Assembly (NCBI GenBank): GCA_012729635.1
Contig: JAAYCT010000001.1
Location: 1-58,527, forward strand
Reading direction: 5' to 3'
Source: Clostridiaceae bacterium
GTDB lineage: Bacteria > Bacillota > Clostridia > Saccharofermentanales > Saccharofermentanaceae
Length of the DNA stretch: 58,527 nt
The position numbers and the translations under genes are program-made. Below are positions 16,907-26,391 of this stretch, piece by piece. Numbering within the stretch: position 1 is the stretch's first letter; the number at the start of each line of letters is the position of its first letter. Under the pieces are notes generated by a model. The model searched no databases. It had not been told where the DNA came from and saw only the letters and a program-made list of their open reading frames with translations.

Positions 16907-18013
16907 GTGGTGGTCATGGAAGAAATCAAGAGATGCATGCGTGAGGTAAAAAGGATCCTGAACCGTACGGTCGGTATCATGGATACGTCCGGCGTGATTA
17001 TTGCGTGTACCGAACCGGAGATGGAAGGGACCGAGGACTCGTCCGTGCGGGCAGTCTTGAAATCAGACGATGTATTCGTCTCTACCTCCGAGAAAACATA
17101 TTATCGATTGATGAACGGTGATGTTACCATGTATGTCGCCTTCATTATCGGCACCGAGCCGAGCGACCGGACGCATGTGGAGTTGGTTGCTCAATGGGTC
17201 AAAACAGCGCTGAAGGATCGGAACACGGATTCGGAGCGTTCGACCTTCATCAAAAATATTCTGCTTGAAAACGAGCTGCCCGGGGATATTCCGCTCAAAG
17301 CCAGGGAATTCAAAATTCCCTACACGCTCAACCGAATCGTATTTATCGTTCGGATATCGAGAGCGGACGGCCCCGAATGCCTGGATATCCTGCAGAATCT
17401 GTTTCCGGACTCCAAAACGACGCATACGTTTGCGATGGACGAGGAAACCATCGTTTTGGTCATGGAGGTCGAGGGAGAATTTGATGCATTCGTCTCTGAC
17501 CGAAGTCAGATCATCCGGGACAACCTGAACGCGGAGTCCATGGCGCGGGTGAATGTCGGGATCGGAATGCCTGCGCAGGCGCTCAAGGATATTGCAAAAT
17601 CCTATCGTGAAGCGGTTCTTGCCTTGCGCGTCGGCAGCATTTTTGAAAGCGAGAAATGCGTGATGCGATACGATAAGCTCGGCTTGGGGCGGCTGATCTA
17701 TCAGCTTCCGCCGACGTTGTGCAATATGTTTTTGGACGAAGTATTTGCTCAGGGTGCTTATGAGTCGCTTGATTCGGAGACGTTGCTGACAATCGCCAAA
17801 TTTTTCGAAAATAATCTGAACGGAAGCGAAACGTCGCGTAAACTGTTTGTTCACCGAAATACTCTGGTGTATCGCCTGGATAAGGTACAGAAGATTACCG
17901 GACTGGACTTGCGCAGTTTTGACGATGCCGTCTTGTTTAAACTCGCCGCAATGGTACGGACATATTTAGAAAAACAGGAGAAGAACACTCGCCCGCCCAA
18001 AAGCGTATGGTGA
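16907..18013 (+). CDS. CdaR/PucR-type transcriptional regulator
   Basis: A 368-residue regulator. The C-terminal 60 residues hold the PucR-type helix-turn-helix (FFENNLNGSETSRKLFVHRN, then TLVYRLDKVQKITG), as in CdaR/sugar-diacid regulators. The N-terminal third (IMDTSGVIIACTEPEM and following) resembles the putative ligand-sensing domain of these proteins, and the middle is a GGDEF-like activator region. It may answer to a carbohydrate signal and control the upstream ATPase, but the ligand is unknown. GTG 16907 was chosen because GGGAAGG lies 6 nt ahead; ATG 16916 is an alternative. The ftsE gene follows 19 nt later. Confidence 0.8.
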   Translation: MVVMEEIKRCMREVKRILNRTVGIMDTSGVIIACTEPEMEGTEDSSVRAVLKSDDVFVSTSEKTYYRLMNGDVTMYVAFIIGTEPSDRTHVELVAQWVKTALKDRNTDSERSTFIKNILLENELPGDIPLKAREFKIPYTLNRIVFIVRISRADGPECLDILQNLFPDSKTTHTFAMDEETIVLVMEVEGEFDAFVSDRSQIIRDNLNAESMARVNVGIGMPAQALKDIAKSYREAVLALRVGSIFESEKCVMRYDKLGLGRLIYQLPPTLCNMFLDEVFAQGAYESLDSETLLTIAKFFENNLNGSETSRKLFVHRNTLVYRLDKVQKITGLDLRSFDDAVLFKLAAMVRTYLEKQEKNTRPPKSVW

Positions 18014-18032
18014 GCGGTTCATGTAAGCGCAA

Positions 18033-18755
18033 GTGATTCGTTTTGAAAACGTTCATAAGACCTATAAATCCGGTTCGGATGCTCTTCGGGGTGTCAGTTT
18101 CAAAATTAATGACGGTGATTTTGTTTTCGTAATCGGCAAAAGCGGCTCGGGAAAATCCACGCTGATCAAGTTGATTACGCGGGAAGAGAAGCCTTCCGAC
18201 GGTTATGTCCTCATGGATCGTTTTCCGATATCAAAAATGCAGTCGGCGCTCGTTCCGGTTTTGCGAAGACACATCGGGATGATTTTTCAGGATTTCCGAT
18301 TGATCGAAAGTAAGACCGTTTTTGAAAATGTCGCATTTGCGGGCGAAATCATCGGAATGCCTCCCAAAAAGCTCAGCCAGATGGTTGAAATCGTTCTGGG
18401 CGTTGTCGATTTGCGTCACAAAGCACAGGCGATGCCGCTTGAACTCTCGGGCGGCGAACAGCAGCGCGTCGCCATTGCCCGTGCGATGGTAAACGACCCG
18501 AAACTGATCGTCGCGGATGAGCCGACCGGAAATCTGGATCCCCAGACCAGCGAATCGATCATGGCTCTGCTTGAAGAAATAAACCGTAACGGGACTACCG
18601 TGGTCATATGTACGCACGACAGCAATTTGGTCGACCGGATGAAGAAACGGGTTATTGAAATCGAGGACGGATTGATCATAAGGGACGAATTGGCGAGCGG
18701 ATACTGTGGCCACCGGGAAGCGAAATCCAACGTTGAGGAAGGGGAGAAAAAATGA
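18033..18755 (+). CDS. ftsE: Cell division ATP-binding protein FtsE
   Basis: FtsE is the ATPase of the FtsEX complex, which switches on peptidoglycan hydrolases at the septum or side wall. The 240-residue chain has Walker [10 protein letters not shown] at 35-43, Q-loop [20 protein letters not shown] (a typical FtsE stretch), signature [19 protein letters not shown] and Walker [16 protein letters not shown] 18033 has only a weak ribosome site. It overlaps ftsX by 4 nt. Confidence 0.95.
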   Translation: MIRFENVHKTYKSGSDALRGVSFKINDGDFVFVIGKSGSGKSTLIKLITREEKPSDGYVLMDRFPISKMQSALVPVLRRHIGMIFQDFRLIESKTVFENVAFAGEIIGMPPKKLSQMVEIVLGVVDLRHKAQAMPLELSGGEQQRVAIARAMVNDPKLIVADEPTGNLDPQTSESIMALLEEINRNGTTVVICTHDSNLVDRMKKRVIEIEDGLIIRDELASGYCGHREAKSNVEEGEKK

Positions 18756-19651
18756 GCGGAAGAGCCTTTCTCAACTCGGTTCGGGAAGGATTCAAAGGAA
18801 TATTCCGTCACCCGTTGGTTACGGTTGCTTCCGTAACGACGATATTACTGATGCTTCTTTTGATGGCCGCTTTTTTTGTTTTTTCCGCCAACGTCCGCAG
18901 TATCATGAAAAAAGTAAGTCAACAGCCTCCGATTGAAGTCTATATGAAGCTTTCCGGTACAAAGGAAGAACGAGACTCCGTAAAAATATTTCTCGAAGCG
19001 AATCCCGGAGCAATCCTTTCGTATGAGGAGTTGACGCCGGAACAGAATTATCATCGTTTTCGTGAAAACCTCGGAAGCGGATCCACAATCCTCGATAATT
19101 TTGACTATAACACCTATCTTCCGTATACGTTTCATGTCCAGTTGACGGATCCTTCGTATGCGGATGAGGTCGTAATCTATTTGGAAGCGATTCCCGGTGT
19201 GAAAAAAGTAATGCAGGAGCGAAGCGTTATGCTTTTTCTGGCGGAGGCGACCAAGTGGGTCAATGTGTCGACGCTCCTTGCTTTTGTCGTTCTGTTTCTG
19301 ATATCCATGTTTATCATATCCAATATGGTGCGTATTTCCGTGTATTCCCGGGCCACGGAGATCTCCATAATGAAATTTGTCGGAGCGACTCCGGGGTATA
19401 TTCGTCTTCCGTATGTCGTCGAGGGCGCGATTGTCGGGCTGATCAGCGCGATTTGCGCGTGGGGGATCGCACATTTGGCGTATTCAGAATTATTTGATAT
19501 GATGATGAAGGATGTTTCCGGAAGCAGTTACTACTCGCTGGTTCCCGTAAACTCCCTGACGTTCTGGGTTTTATTGATTTGTTTAGTGTTGGGAGTAGTA
19601 ATCGGCTCCGTCGGAAGCGGCGTTGCCGTACGTAAGTATATTATGGTATGA
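18752..19651 (+). CDS. ftsX: Cell division protein FtsX
   Basis: The permease-like partner of FtsE, 299 residues. A first membrane helix (about 21-45) is followed by an extracytoplasmic domain with [17 protein letters not shown] and a region ending VMQERSV, then three more helices (about 172-195, 220-245 and 265-290). Between helices 2 and 3 is the cytoplasmic [20 protein letters not shown], a hallmark of FtsX/MacB-type proteins. It does not transport; it relays ATP hydrolysis outward. The start overlaps ftsE (ATGA). Confidence 0.94.
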   Translation: MSGRAFLNSVREGFKGIFRHPLVTVASVTTILLMLLLMAAFFVFSANVRSIMKKVSQQPPIEVYMKLSGTKEERDSVKIFLEANPGAILSYEELTPEQNYHRFRENLGSGSTILDNFDYNTYLPYTFHVQLTDPSYADEVVIYLEAIPGVKKVMQERSVMLFLAEATKWVNVSTLLAFVVLFLISMFIISNMVRISVYSRATEISIMKFVGATPGYIRLPYVVEGAIVGLISAICAWGIAHLAYSELFDMMMKDVSGSSYYSLVPVNSLTFWVLLICLVLGVVIGSVGSGVAVRKYIMV

Positions 19652-19663
19652 ACGGAGAGAATC

Positions 19664-20932
19664 ATGTTTGGTAAAGCGATGAAACGATTCGGAAAGATAT
19701 CCCGGAAAGACGGCTTGCGTCTTTCGTTATCAATCGTGTTGGCGATTGTTGTTACGGTCGGGTCTCTCGGGCTTTTTACGGAGAGGGCATTTGCGGCCCC
19801 CGAAACCAATATCCGGTTCTCAAAAATCGATCAGATCAATGAGGCAGAACAGGACAAGGAAGATACCGAAGATGCGCTGGCCGAGGCGGAGAGCAAAATT
19901 CAGGCGCTTCGCGGTGAGTTGAGTGAACTCAAGGGTGAGCTTCAGTATCTTAAGGATTTAAATGATGCGCAAAGAGCGCAGTATTTGAAAATTGCGGAAG
20001 AATACGCCGCCGCCTTGATTGCCAAGCAGGAAGCACTGGATATCTACCTTGAATCACAGGAAACATTGGAGAGAAAGAGCGCCGAATACTCCGAAAGGAT
20101 CAGCGTCATGTTTGAACTCCAGAACAAATCAACGCTGGAAATCCTTTTGGAATCCGACAGTCTCGCGGGATTTTTCACCAACCTGGAAATCGTTGAGTTA
20201 ATCGCCGAGTCGGACGAACAGATTATGGAAGAGATGGATGCGGCACTTTGTGACGCTCAGCTCAAAAGTGAATATGCTCTTCAGGAAGCCCTGGACATGG
20301 AGGCTGTTGCCGAGCAAAAGCAAGCCGAGTTGATTGAACTTGAGGGAATGATCGGAAAGACCGAGGCGACCCTCAATGAGAAAGAAGCCGAATTGTCGAA
20401 GTGGGAGAAGAAACAGGAAGAGTTGGAAAAGGAGTCCGATAGACTGGACAAAGAAATACTGCGTCTTCAGAACGAGTTGTATGCCGGAAGCGGCTCGAAC
20501 GGAACGCCGCCTCCTCAGGGGTCAATGACGTGGCCGTATCCCGGGGACTACAAGATTTATTCTCCGTACGGCAAGAGATTTCATCCGGTCTATAAGGTTT
20601 GGAGAATGCATTGGGGTGTAGATCTCGGCGGCTCGTACGGCAATCCGATCGTTGCGGCGGCAGACGGAACCGTAATTAAGGTCAGTACTCCGGTTCATGG
20701 TCAGAATACGGGCGGAAGAGATTTTGGAAATTATGTGGTCATTGATCACGGCGGCGGTGTTTCAACGTTGTACGCACACTGTAAATGGGTGGATGTTTCT
20801 GTCGGAGACAAGGTCGTAGCGGGACAAAAGGTCGCACGCTGCGGCAGTACCGGAACTTCAACCGGCCCGCATCTGCATTTCGAGGTCAGAGTCAACGGCA
20901 GCAGGGTGAATCCGGCGAATTATATCACCTGA
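19664..20932 (+). CDS. Coiled-coil M23 peptidase, FtsEX-linked (EnvC/PcsB-like role)
   Basis: A secreted 422-residue protein. It has a signal peptide with a predicted cut after AFA at residue 44, a long coiled coil (about 55-270), a short linker with GSGSNGTPPPQG-like residues and a C-terminal LytM/M23 metallopeptidase domain. The zinc ligands are visible in HWGVDLGG near 318 and HLHFEVRVNGS near 403, so the enzyme looks active. Twelve nucleotides downstream of ftsX, it is the likely hydrolase activated by FtsEX, comparable to EnvC or PcsB. Its precise cut (endopeptidase) is assumed from family. Confidence 0.9.
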   Translation: MFGKAMKRFGKISRKDGLRLSLSIVLAIVVTVGSLGLFTERAFAAPETNIRFSKIDQINEAEQDKEDTEDALAEAESKIQALRGELSELKGELQYLKDLNDAQRAQYLKIAEEYAAALIAKQEALDIYLESQETLERKSAEYSERISVMFELQNKSTLEILLESDSLAGFFTNLEIVELIAESDEQIMEEMDAALCDAQLKSEYALQEALDMEAVAEQKQAELIELEGMIGKTEATLNEKEAELSKWEKKQEELEKESDRLDKEILRLQNELYAGSGSNGTPPPQGSMTWPYPGDYKIYSPYGKRFHPVYKVWRMHWGVDLGGSYGNPIVAAADGTVIKVSTPVHGQNTGGRDFGNYVVIDHGGGVSTLYAHCKWVDVSVGDKVVAGQKVARCGSTGTSTGPHLHFEVRVNGSRVNPANYIT

Positions 20933-20943
20933 CGGAGGTTCGG

Positions 20944-21717
20944 ATGTCGGTTGCGGCGTATGATTCCCTGTCGTCCGTTTATGATCTTCTTCAAAACGAG
21001 TCGGATGTTTGTGCGATTTCCGAAAGAATTGCGGACATTATTACCCGCTCGGGACCAAAGACCGGCGAAGGGCGAGACGGTCGGCTTATTCTGTGCGATT
21101 TGGGTTGCGGATCCGGAAAAATCACGTTGAGATTATCCGAATTCGGCTATGAAATCATCGGGATCGATCAATCGCCGGCGATGCTGTCGGAGGCGCGGGA
21201 GACGTTTTCCCGAGAAGGGCGTGACGCCCTTTTCGTTTGTCAGGATATTTCACGTCTCGATCTTTTCGGATGTGCGGATGTTTTTGTAGCGCTGACGGAT
21301 ACCCTGAATCATCTTACGGATCCCGGGGCATTTCGCGGGCTTTTTCGCAGTCTGCGCCATTTCCTTCGTCCGGGCGGGCTTTTTATCTTTGATCTGCTGA
21401 CACTTGATTTTCTCGAAAATGTCCGCGGAAACAACGAATTCCGGGAAATTGAGGATCGGTATGCTCTTTTTTGGAAAAACCGATTCTTCAAAAGGAGGCA
21501 TCTGAGCCGGGCGGATATGACGCTCTTTGTCGAAAATGCAAACGGAACCTATGATCGTTCCGACTTCTCTGTTTCCGAGCGCTATTATCCCGCCGAAACG
21601 GTATTGGATGCGATGTGCTTGGCCGATTTGGAGCTCGTCGGTATCTTCGGAGGATACACGGATTCACGGCCGAAGAAAAAGGATGTGCGTCATCTCTATG
21701 TCGGTCGAAGAAGATAA
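20944..21717 (+). CDS. Class I SAM-dependent methyltransferase
   Basis: A 257-residue soluble methyltransferase. Motif I is LCDLGCGSGKITLRLSEFG near residue 58, motif II GIDQSPAMLSEARE, and a later FIFDLLTLDF. The substrate is not evident. It lies 11 nt after the M23 gene and 42 nt before hslO, so may be co-transcribed, but no functional link is known. ATG 20944 follows GGAGG; an in-frame start far upstream would overlap the M23 gene. Confidence 0.85.
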   Translation: MSVAAYDSLSSVYDLLQNESDVCAISERIADIITRSGPKTGEGRDGRLILCDLGCGSGKITLRLSEFGYEIIGIDQSPAMLSEARETFSREGRDALFVCQDISRLDLFGCADVFVALTDTLNHLTDPGAFRGLFRSLRHFLRPGGLFIFDLLTLDFLENVRGNNEFREIEDRYALFWKNRFFKRRHLSRADMTLFVENANGTYDRSDFSVSERYYPAETVLDAMCLADLELVGIFGGYTDSRPKKKDVRHLYVGRRR

Positions 21718-21759
21718 TGGGCACGCCGATTCATCGGTACGTGAAACGAAAGGGATGTC

Positions 21760-22734
21760 ATGAACGACAAAAACAATGATTTTTATCGCGCTCCCGGGTC
21801 TCCGGAGGACCCGACTGCAGATTACATGGTGACCGCGACCGCCTTAAACGGTAAGGTGCGGGCAATTTCCGTCACTACAAAAGAAATCTGTAATCGAGCG
21901 ATGCGCATACACGGCACTTCACCGTCCGCCACCGCGGCTTTGGGTCGATTTTTGACGGGGACGCTGTTGCTCGCGGCGAATCTGAAGGGTGAAAAGGACA
22001 CGCTGACCGCAAACATCCGCTGCGAGGGTCCGATTCAGGGGATGACCGCGGTGTGTGATGCCGGCGGGAATATTCGAGGCTACGTCATCGAACCGGTCGT
22101 TGAGACCGTATTGCGGGAACCGGGGAAACTCAATGTCGCGGCCGCGGTCGGCAAGGGACTTTTGACGGTTGTTCGGGACCTTGGACTCAAGGAGCCGTAT
22201 GTCGGTTCCGCCGAACTGGTGTCCGGTGAAATCGGTGAGGATTTTGCATACTATCTCGGAGTGAGCGAGCAGACTCGATCGGTGGTTTCTCTGGGCGTAC
22301 TGCTTGACGCGAGCGGAGTTTTATACGCCGGCGGAATGATGGTTCAACTGATGCCCGATGCCGGGGAGGATATTATCGAATATATCGAAAAAAGAGCAGG
22401 GGGAGGCTTTCCCGGGATCACGTTCCTGCTCTCTGAAGGGATGAATCCCGAAAAACTGTTGGACTTGTTTCTCGGAGATCCCGATATTCGATTTTTGTCC
22501 GGACGCACGGTTCAATACTGCTGTCCGTGCAGTCTGGATCGAATGGAGCAATCGTTGACGGCACTCGGTGTCACGGAGCTCACCGAGCTCGCCTCGGATC
22601 CGAACGGAATCGAACTGGAATGCCATTTCTGCGGTGCGAAGCATCGATTTGAAGCGAAGGACGTCTGCCGTATTCTGGAGAATGCGACAGGGATCGGCGC
22701 AAGAAACGGCTCAAAAAAAGAATCATCCGAATAA
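21760..22734 (+). CDS. hslO: Redox-regulated chaperone Hsp33
   Basis: A holdase switched on by oxidation of zinc-binding cysteines. The 324-residue protein has the family N-terminal domain (RAISVTTKEICNRAMRIHG and ALGRFLTGTLLLAANLKG) and the C-terminal zinc switch as C255-x-C257 and C288-xx-C291, the right spacing. Length is slightly longer than the 290-300 norm because of N- and C-terminal tails. The start has GAAAGGGA upstream. The next gene begins 34 nt later. Confidence 0.95.
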   Translation: MNDKNNDFYRAPGSPEDPTADYMVTATALNGKVRAISVTTKEICNRAMRIHGTSPSATAALGRFLTGTLLLAANLKGEKDTLTANIRCEGPIQGMTAVCDAGGNIRGYVIEPVVETVLREPGKLNVAAAVGKGLLTVVRDLGLKEPYVGSAELVSGEIGEDFAYYLGVSEQTRSVVSLGVLLDASGVLYAGGMMVQLMPDAGEDIIEYIEKRAGGGFPGITFLLSEGMNPEKLLDLFLGDPDIRFLSGRTVQYCCPCSLDRMEQSLTALGVTELTELASDPNGIELECHFCGAKHRFEAKDVCRILENATGIGARNGSKKESSE

Positions 22735-22768
22735 TGCGAATCCCAACGAAACGAGAAGGATGATCCGC

Positions 22769-25735
22769 ATGAACGAGACAAACATAACGGAAAAACGCAT
22801 TTTTTTCTGGGACAACCTGAAAGGGGTACTCATTGCCCTCGTGGTCCTCGGACACTTCATGCTCGGATACGGATATCACGAATCCGTTCTTATGGTGGTT
22901 GGAGGAATTTATACCTTTCATATGCCTGTATTTGTGTTTGCTTCCGGGTATTTAAGCGCGAAAAGCACCGCCGGACTCAAAAAACCCCTGTCGCTTTTTC
23001 TCGTTGCCTATGCGGTGTTCAATACCCTGGCGATTTTCTATTTCTTTTTGGTCGACGGTCAGCCGGTATCGTTCTTTGTTCCGTACATATCATTTTGGTA
23101 CCTTTTGGCACTCATCGCATGGCGCCTGATTCTCCGAGTCGTTCCGAAAAAGCCGGCATCGCTGATTCTGGCCATCGCTTTCGCGATCATCGTCGGGTTA
23201 TCCCCCCAGGTTACGAACGAAATGGCACTTTCGCGAATCATCGCATTCTTTCCGTTCTTTCTCGCGGGGGCGATGATTCCTTGGAAGCAAGTTTATGAAT
23301 ATCGGAAAAAACGAAAAGCGACGAGCCGGATGATCGGCATCCTGACGGCGGTGCTTACCGCGGCTTTAATTCTGGTGTTGGTGCCCCGTGTTCTTCGTTT
23401 CAGCGAATTGCTGATGGTCTCCTACGTAAATCAGGGAGATCTCGCGAGGCGGGTTGCGGTATTCGCGATTTCCTTTCTCGCGATTGCTTCCGCGATGCTT
23501 CTTCTCCCGGATCGAAAAGTTCGATTTCTCTCTTCCTGGGGTCGTAATTCGCTTTCCGTTTATTTGATTCACCGTTTCATTACGCTGGTCGCGGTGCGTC
23601 TGCTGCCGTTCAGAGACGATCCGTTGCCGGCCGTGATTGTTTCGGTCGTCGGGACGATTCTTGTTTTGGCTGTCTTCGGAAGTGACATGGCCGAGCGATC
23701 TCTTCGCGCTTTTTTGGTTGGAATTGCGGATCGGCTGAAATTTTCGCCGGATTCGGTGATTCATCAAAAAAACAGAGTGTTTCGGCTCACTGCGCTCCTG
23801 ATTGTATCCGTGGTATTTGCGTTGTCCGTGATCGGAGAAGTACCGGATTCGGTAAGCTCCGGGGAAAAACCCGACACACGTCCCGCCATTGCGAATGTTT
23901 TGACGGAAGCGGATCGTGAAGCGATTGATCATGCCGTCAGCATCGCATTTATCGGTGATCTGATATTGCTTCGCGGACAAGTGGTGGCCGCATACGATCA
24001 CGCGACGGATTCCTATGATTTTTCCGAAATGTTTCGTTACGCGGCTCCTTATTTGGATGCGGATCTGACCATCGGCGTCTTTGAAGGCCCGATGGCCGGA
24101 AAGGAAGCCGGATACTCCTCGTCTGATTACGATGACGGCCTGGCGCTCTCCCTGAATTTTCCGGACTCGTTTGCCGCTTCTGTCCGCGAAGCGGGTATCG
24201 AATGGGTCACACTGGCGAATAATCATATATTGGACAAGGGTCTTGAGGGTGCTTATCGTACCGTCGATGTTTTGGATCGTGCCGGTATTTCACACATCGG
24301 TTCTTATCGAAACGCCGAAGAAAAAAATGCGGTTCGAATGATCGAAAAGGACGGACTTAGAATCGCCTTTCTGGAGTATACCTTTGCATCGAACGGCTGG
24401 GAGGATGAATATTTTCTTTTTGAAAACAAGGATTTGACGCGACTGATCGTTTCCCCGGAAAGTGAATTTTTTGACGAGGTCCGCACGGCGGTTGAAAATG
24501 ATTTCGAAAGAGTGCGCGGCGAGGACCCCGATATAATCATCGTCTTGCCGCACATGGGAACGCAGTTTACTCATGAGACGGACGCATATCAGGATGCGTG
24601 GAACGAGATTTTTATTCGTGCCGGCGCGGATATCGTTTTCGGAGACCACGCTCATGCGGTCCAGCCGATTGAGTATGTAACCGATACCGGAGCGGACGAT
24701 GCGCCGCGAACCGCGATCATTGTAAATTGTCCGGGAAATTTCGCGAACTCGTTTGTTCGGATGAACGGTGACGCGACAGCCATCGTCAAAGTGTATATTG
24801 ATCCGGCCTCCGGGGAAATCCTTTGTTCTTCCGTAATTCCGATGTGGACGCACGGTAATTCCAAAGGATTTTTCCGGGCGCTTCCGATTTTCGAAATTCT
24901 GACGAATGCTGAATTGCACGCCCGGCTGAGTGCAAACGATATGTCGAGGGTCCGTGAGGTCCAACACATCGTAACCTCCGTCATGCTCGGAACATCGATA
25001 TCAGCGGACCGCGCCCAGGATGAATATTATCTTTTCCCGGACGGTTATCGCCGTCAAAAATCCCCGCCGTTGGAAATGGAGGCGGACGAGTACCGGACCG
25101 AACAGATTCGAATGATTCGGGAAGCTGCGTCGGTATGTTTGGTCGGCGACAGCTTAAGCAACGGATCAAACAACGGCGGATACCCTTGGTTTGAGGCGTT
25201 GACCGCTGCGTTTCCCGAAAAGAGTTTTGAAAGCATTGCGGCGGGCGGAGCGACGTCCCGGACGCTTTTGTCGGCGGTTGAATCGGATACGGTCGAGGCG
25301 CAGCTATTCATTATCGCCGTCGGCGCGAACGATATCCGTTATCGCGACGATTCGATCTGCGCGATGACGCCGGAGGCGTACACATCGACTCTTCGGGCGT
25401 TGGTCCGAGAACTGCGTATGCAAAATCGGGACGCAGAGTTTATTTTTGTCGCACCTTGGCCTTCGCTCGAGATGGATCCTTTTACTCCTTTGCTTCCGGA
25501 GGAAAAAAACGAAATGTACTGCGCGTACACGACCGCGCTGGAAATATTCTGCGGAGAAGACGGACACCTTTTTGTCGATCCGACAAGAATAATCCTCGAC
25601 CGACTCGCGTCAGAGCCGGTATCCGAATACCTGACCGACCATATTCACCCGAACGGTACAAAAGGGATACGCTTATACAGTCACGCGTTTTCTTCGGCGG
25701 GACGATTTTCGGAACCGGATTCGGGCCGGAAATAG
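22769..25735 (+). CDS. Membrane acyltransferase - CapA - SGNH hydrolase fusion
   Basis: A 988-residue three-part protein. Residues about 12-345 hold roughly ten membrane helices opening with FWDNLKGVLIALVVLGHF, as in acyltransferase-3 / fucose 4-O-acetylase proteins. Residues about 388-700 are CapA (PGA_cap)-like: FIGDLILL, a metal site TLANNHILDKG and GDHAHAVQPIEYV. Residues about 783-985 are an SGNH hydrolase with GDSLSNGS, GANDIR and the DHIHPN catalytic pair. AT3-SGNH proteins such as OatA O-acetylate wall polymers; a CapA domain between the two is unusual. It probably modifies a cell-surface polysaccharide or peptide polymer. ATG 22769 was chosen for the GAAGGA site 9 nt upstream; longer starts overlap hslO. 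Confidence 0.8.
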   Translation: MNETNITEKRIFFWDNLKGVLIALVVLGHFMLGYGYHESVLMVVGGIYTFHMPVFVFASGYLSAKSTAGLKKPLSLFLVAYAVFNTLAIFYFFLVDGQPVSFFVPYISFWYLLALIAWRLILRVVPKKPASLILAIAFAIIVGLSPQVTNEMALSRIIAFFPFFLAGAMIPWKQVYEYRKKRKATSRMIGILTAVLTAALILVLVPRVLRFSELLMVSYVNQGDLARRVAVFAISFLAIASAMLLLPDRKVRFLSSWGRNSLSVYLIHRFITLVAVRLLPFRDDPLPAVIVSVVGTILVLAVFGSDMAERSLRAFLVGIADRLKFSPDSVIHQKNRVFRLTALLIVSVVFALSVIGEVPDSVSSGEKPDTRPAIANVLTEADREAIDHAVSIAFIGDLILLRGQVVAAYDHATDSYDFSEMFRYAAPYLDADLTIGVFEGPMAGKEAGYSSSDYDDGLALSLNFPDSFAASVREAGIEWVTLANNHILDKGLEGAYRTVDVLDRAGISHIGSYRNAEEKNAVRMIEKDGLRIAFLEYTFASNGWEDEYFLFENKDLTRLIVSPESEFFDEVRTAVENDFERVRGEDPDIIIVLPHMGTQFTHETDAYQDAWNEIFIRAGADIVFGDHAHAVQPIEYVTDTGADDAPRTAIIVNCPGNFANSFVRMNGDATAIVKVYIDPASGEILCSSVIPMWTHGNSKGFFRALPIFEILTNAELHARLSANDMSRVREVQHIVTSVMLGTSISADRAQDEYYLFPDGYRRQKSPPLEMEADEYRTEQIRMIREAASVCLVGDSLSNGSNNGGYPWFEALTAAFPEKSFESIAAGGATSRTLLSAVESDTVEAQLFIIAVGANDIRYRDDSICAMTPEAYTSTLRALVRELRMQNRDAEFIFVAPWPSLEMDPFTPLLPEEKNEMYCAYTTALEIFCGEDGHLFVDPTRIILDRLASEPVSEYLTDHIHPNGTKGIRLYSHAFSSAGRFSEPDSGRK

Positions 25736-25774
25736 GCGTTTTCCCGCGACGGGCGGGCAGCGAAAAGATTTTTT
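25736..25774 (+). terminator. Probable terminator after the fusion gene
   Basis: TTTTCCCGC at 25739-25747 pairs with GCGGG (25753-25757) and, after a CAGC bulge, GAAAA (25762-25766), followed by a T-run at 25769-25774. The stem is imperfect, but the placement between the fusion gene and the ribosomal promoter fits. Confidence 0.55.
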
Positions 25775-25784
25775 AACGTTGTAC

Positions 25785-25813
25785 TTGCGTTCCGGCCAAC
25801 GATGAGGTATACT
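25785..25813 (+). promoter_or_regulatory. Main promoter of the S10-spc-alpha cluster
   Basis: TTGCGT (25785-25790) and TATACT (25808-25813) are exactly 17 nt apart and followed by a T-rich stretch. It is the best promoter in the 344-nt gap before rpsJ and would start transcripts at about 25820. Confidence 0.65.
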
Positions 25814-25819
25814 TTTTTC

Positions 25820-26079
25820 TGCGCGACTTTTCGCGTATGGCGAAGAAGCGGGAGATTGCCGTCGGCGGCGCGTGCTGCGCGCATCGGCGGGTAACTTCGG
25901 CGGAGAAGTCCGGACAGAGATCCGGGCGCAACCATGAAGGCAGCGTGTGTTTACGGACACATGCCCAGGCCCAAAGTGCCGGCAGTATGCGCGGTAACTG
26001 GTCTCCTGGGTTTTCTGACGGGTCCGGAAGAAACGCCCGGCACGGTTGTGAAAGCAGCAAGTCTATCGGAGGTATTAGT
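25820..26079 (+). other. Long structured leader of the S10 operon
   Basis: About 260 nt lie between the predicted start of transcription and rpsJ. Stems visible include CCGGA (25910-25914) with TCCGG (25921-25925), and GTGCCGG (25976-25982) with CCGGCAC (26037-26043), which encloses a GGGTTTTCT/AGAAACGCCC-like inner hairpin. The rpsJ frame is open through the leader from ATG 25837, but that codon has no ribosome site and the translation looks like RNA-derived noise. The leader may bind a ribosomal protein such as L4 for feedback; it matches no riboswitch that I recognise. Confidence 0.5.
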
Positions 26080-26391
26080 ATGGCTACCAGACAAAAAGTC
26101 AGAATCAAATTAAAGGCATACGATCACGAGCTCTTGGATCAGAGCGCGGCGAGGATTGTAGAGACCGTTACCCGTACCGGCGCAAGCTTTTCGGGTCCGA
26201 TTCCTCTTCCTACGGAAAAGGAAATCACAACGATTCTTCGTTCGCCGCACAAGTATAAGGACTCCAGAGAGCAATTTGAGTTGCGGACACACAAGCGTCT
26301 GATCGACATTTATGCGCCGAATCAGAAAACGGTGGACGCGCTGATGAAGTTGGACATGCCTGCCGGAGTGAGCATTGAGCTCAAGGTCTAG
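26080..26391 (+). CDS. rpsJ: 30S ribosomal protein S10
   Basis: The 103-residue S10 (NusE) of the 30S head, also part of the antitermination complex with NusB. The sequence has the typical [16 protein letters not shown] start and [15 protein letters not shown] loop. GGAGG lies 7 nt ahead of ATG 26080. First gene of the S10 block; rplC follows after 100 nt. Confidence 0.98.
   Translation: MATRQKVRIKLKAYDHELLDQSAARIVETVTRTGASFSGPIPLPTEKEITTILRSPHKYKDSREQFELRTHKRLIDIYAPNQKTVDALMKLDMPAGVSIELKV

Noticed and set aside
25985-26030. Cobalamin-riboswitch-like box (reverse complement CCCAGGAGACC)
   Set aside because: Only this short piece matches; the other conserved boxes are absent and it would point away from any gene.
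25890-26060. RNase P or SRP RNA in the rpsJ leader (GTCCGGAAG-like pieces)
   Set aside because: Short matches only; neither the overall order of conserved blocks nor the expected folds are present.
25837-26079. N-terminal extension of S10 from ATG 25837 in frame
   Set aside because: No ribosome site, translation does not look like a protein, and S10 is always about 102 residues; GGAGG before ATG 26080 fixes the start.
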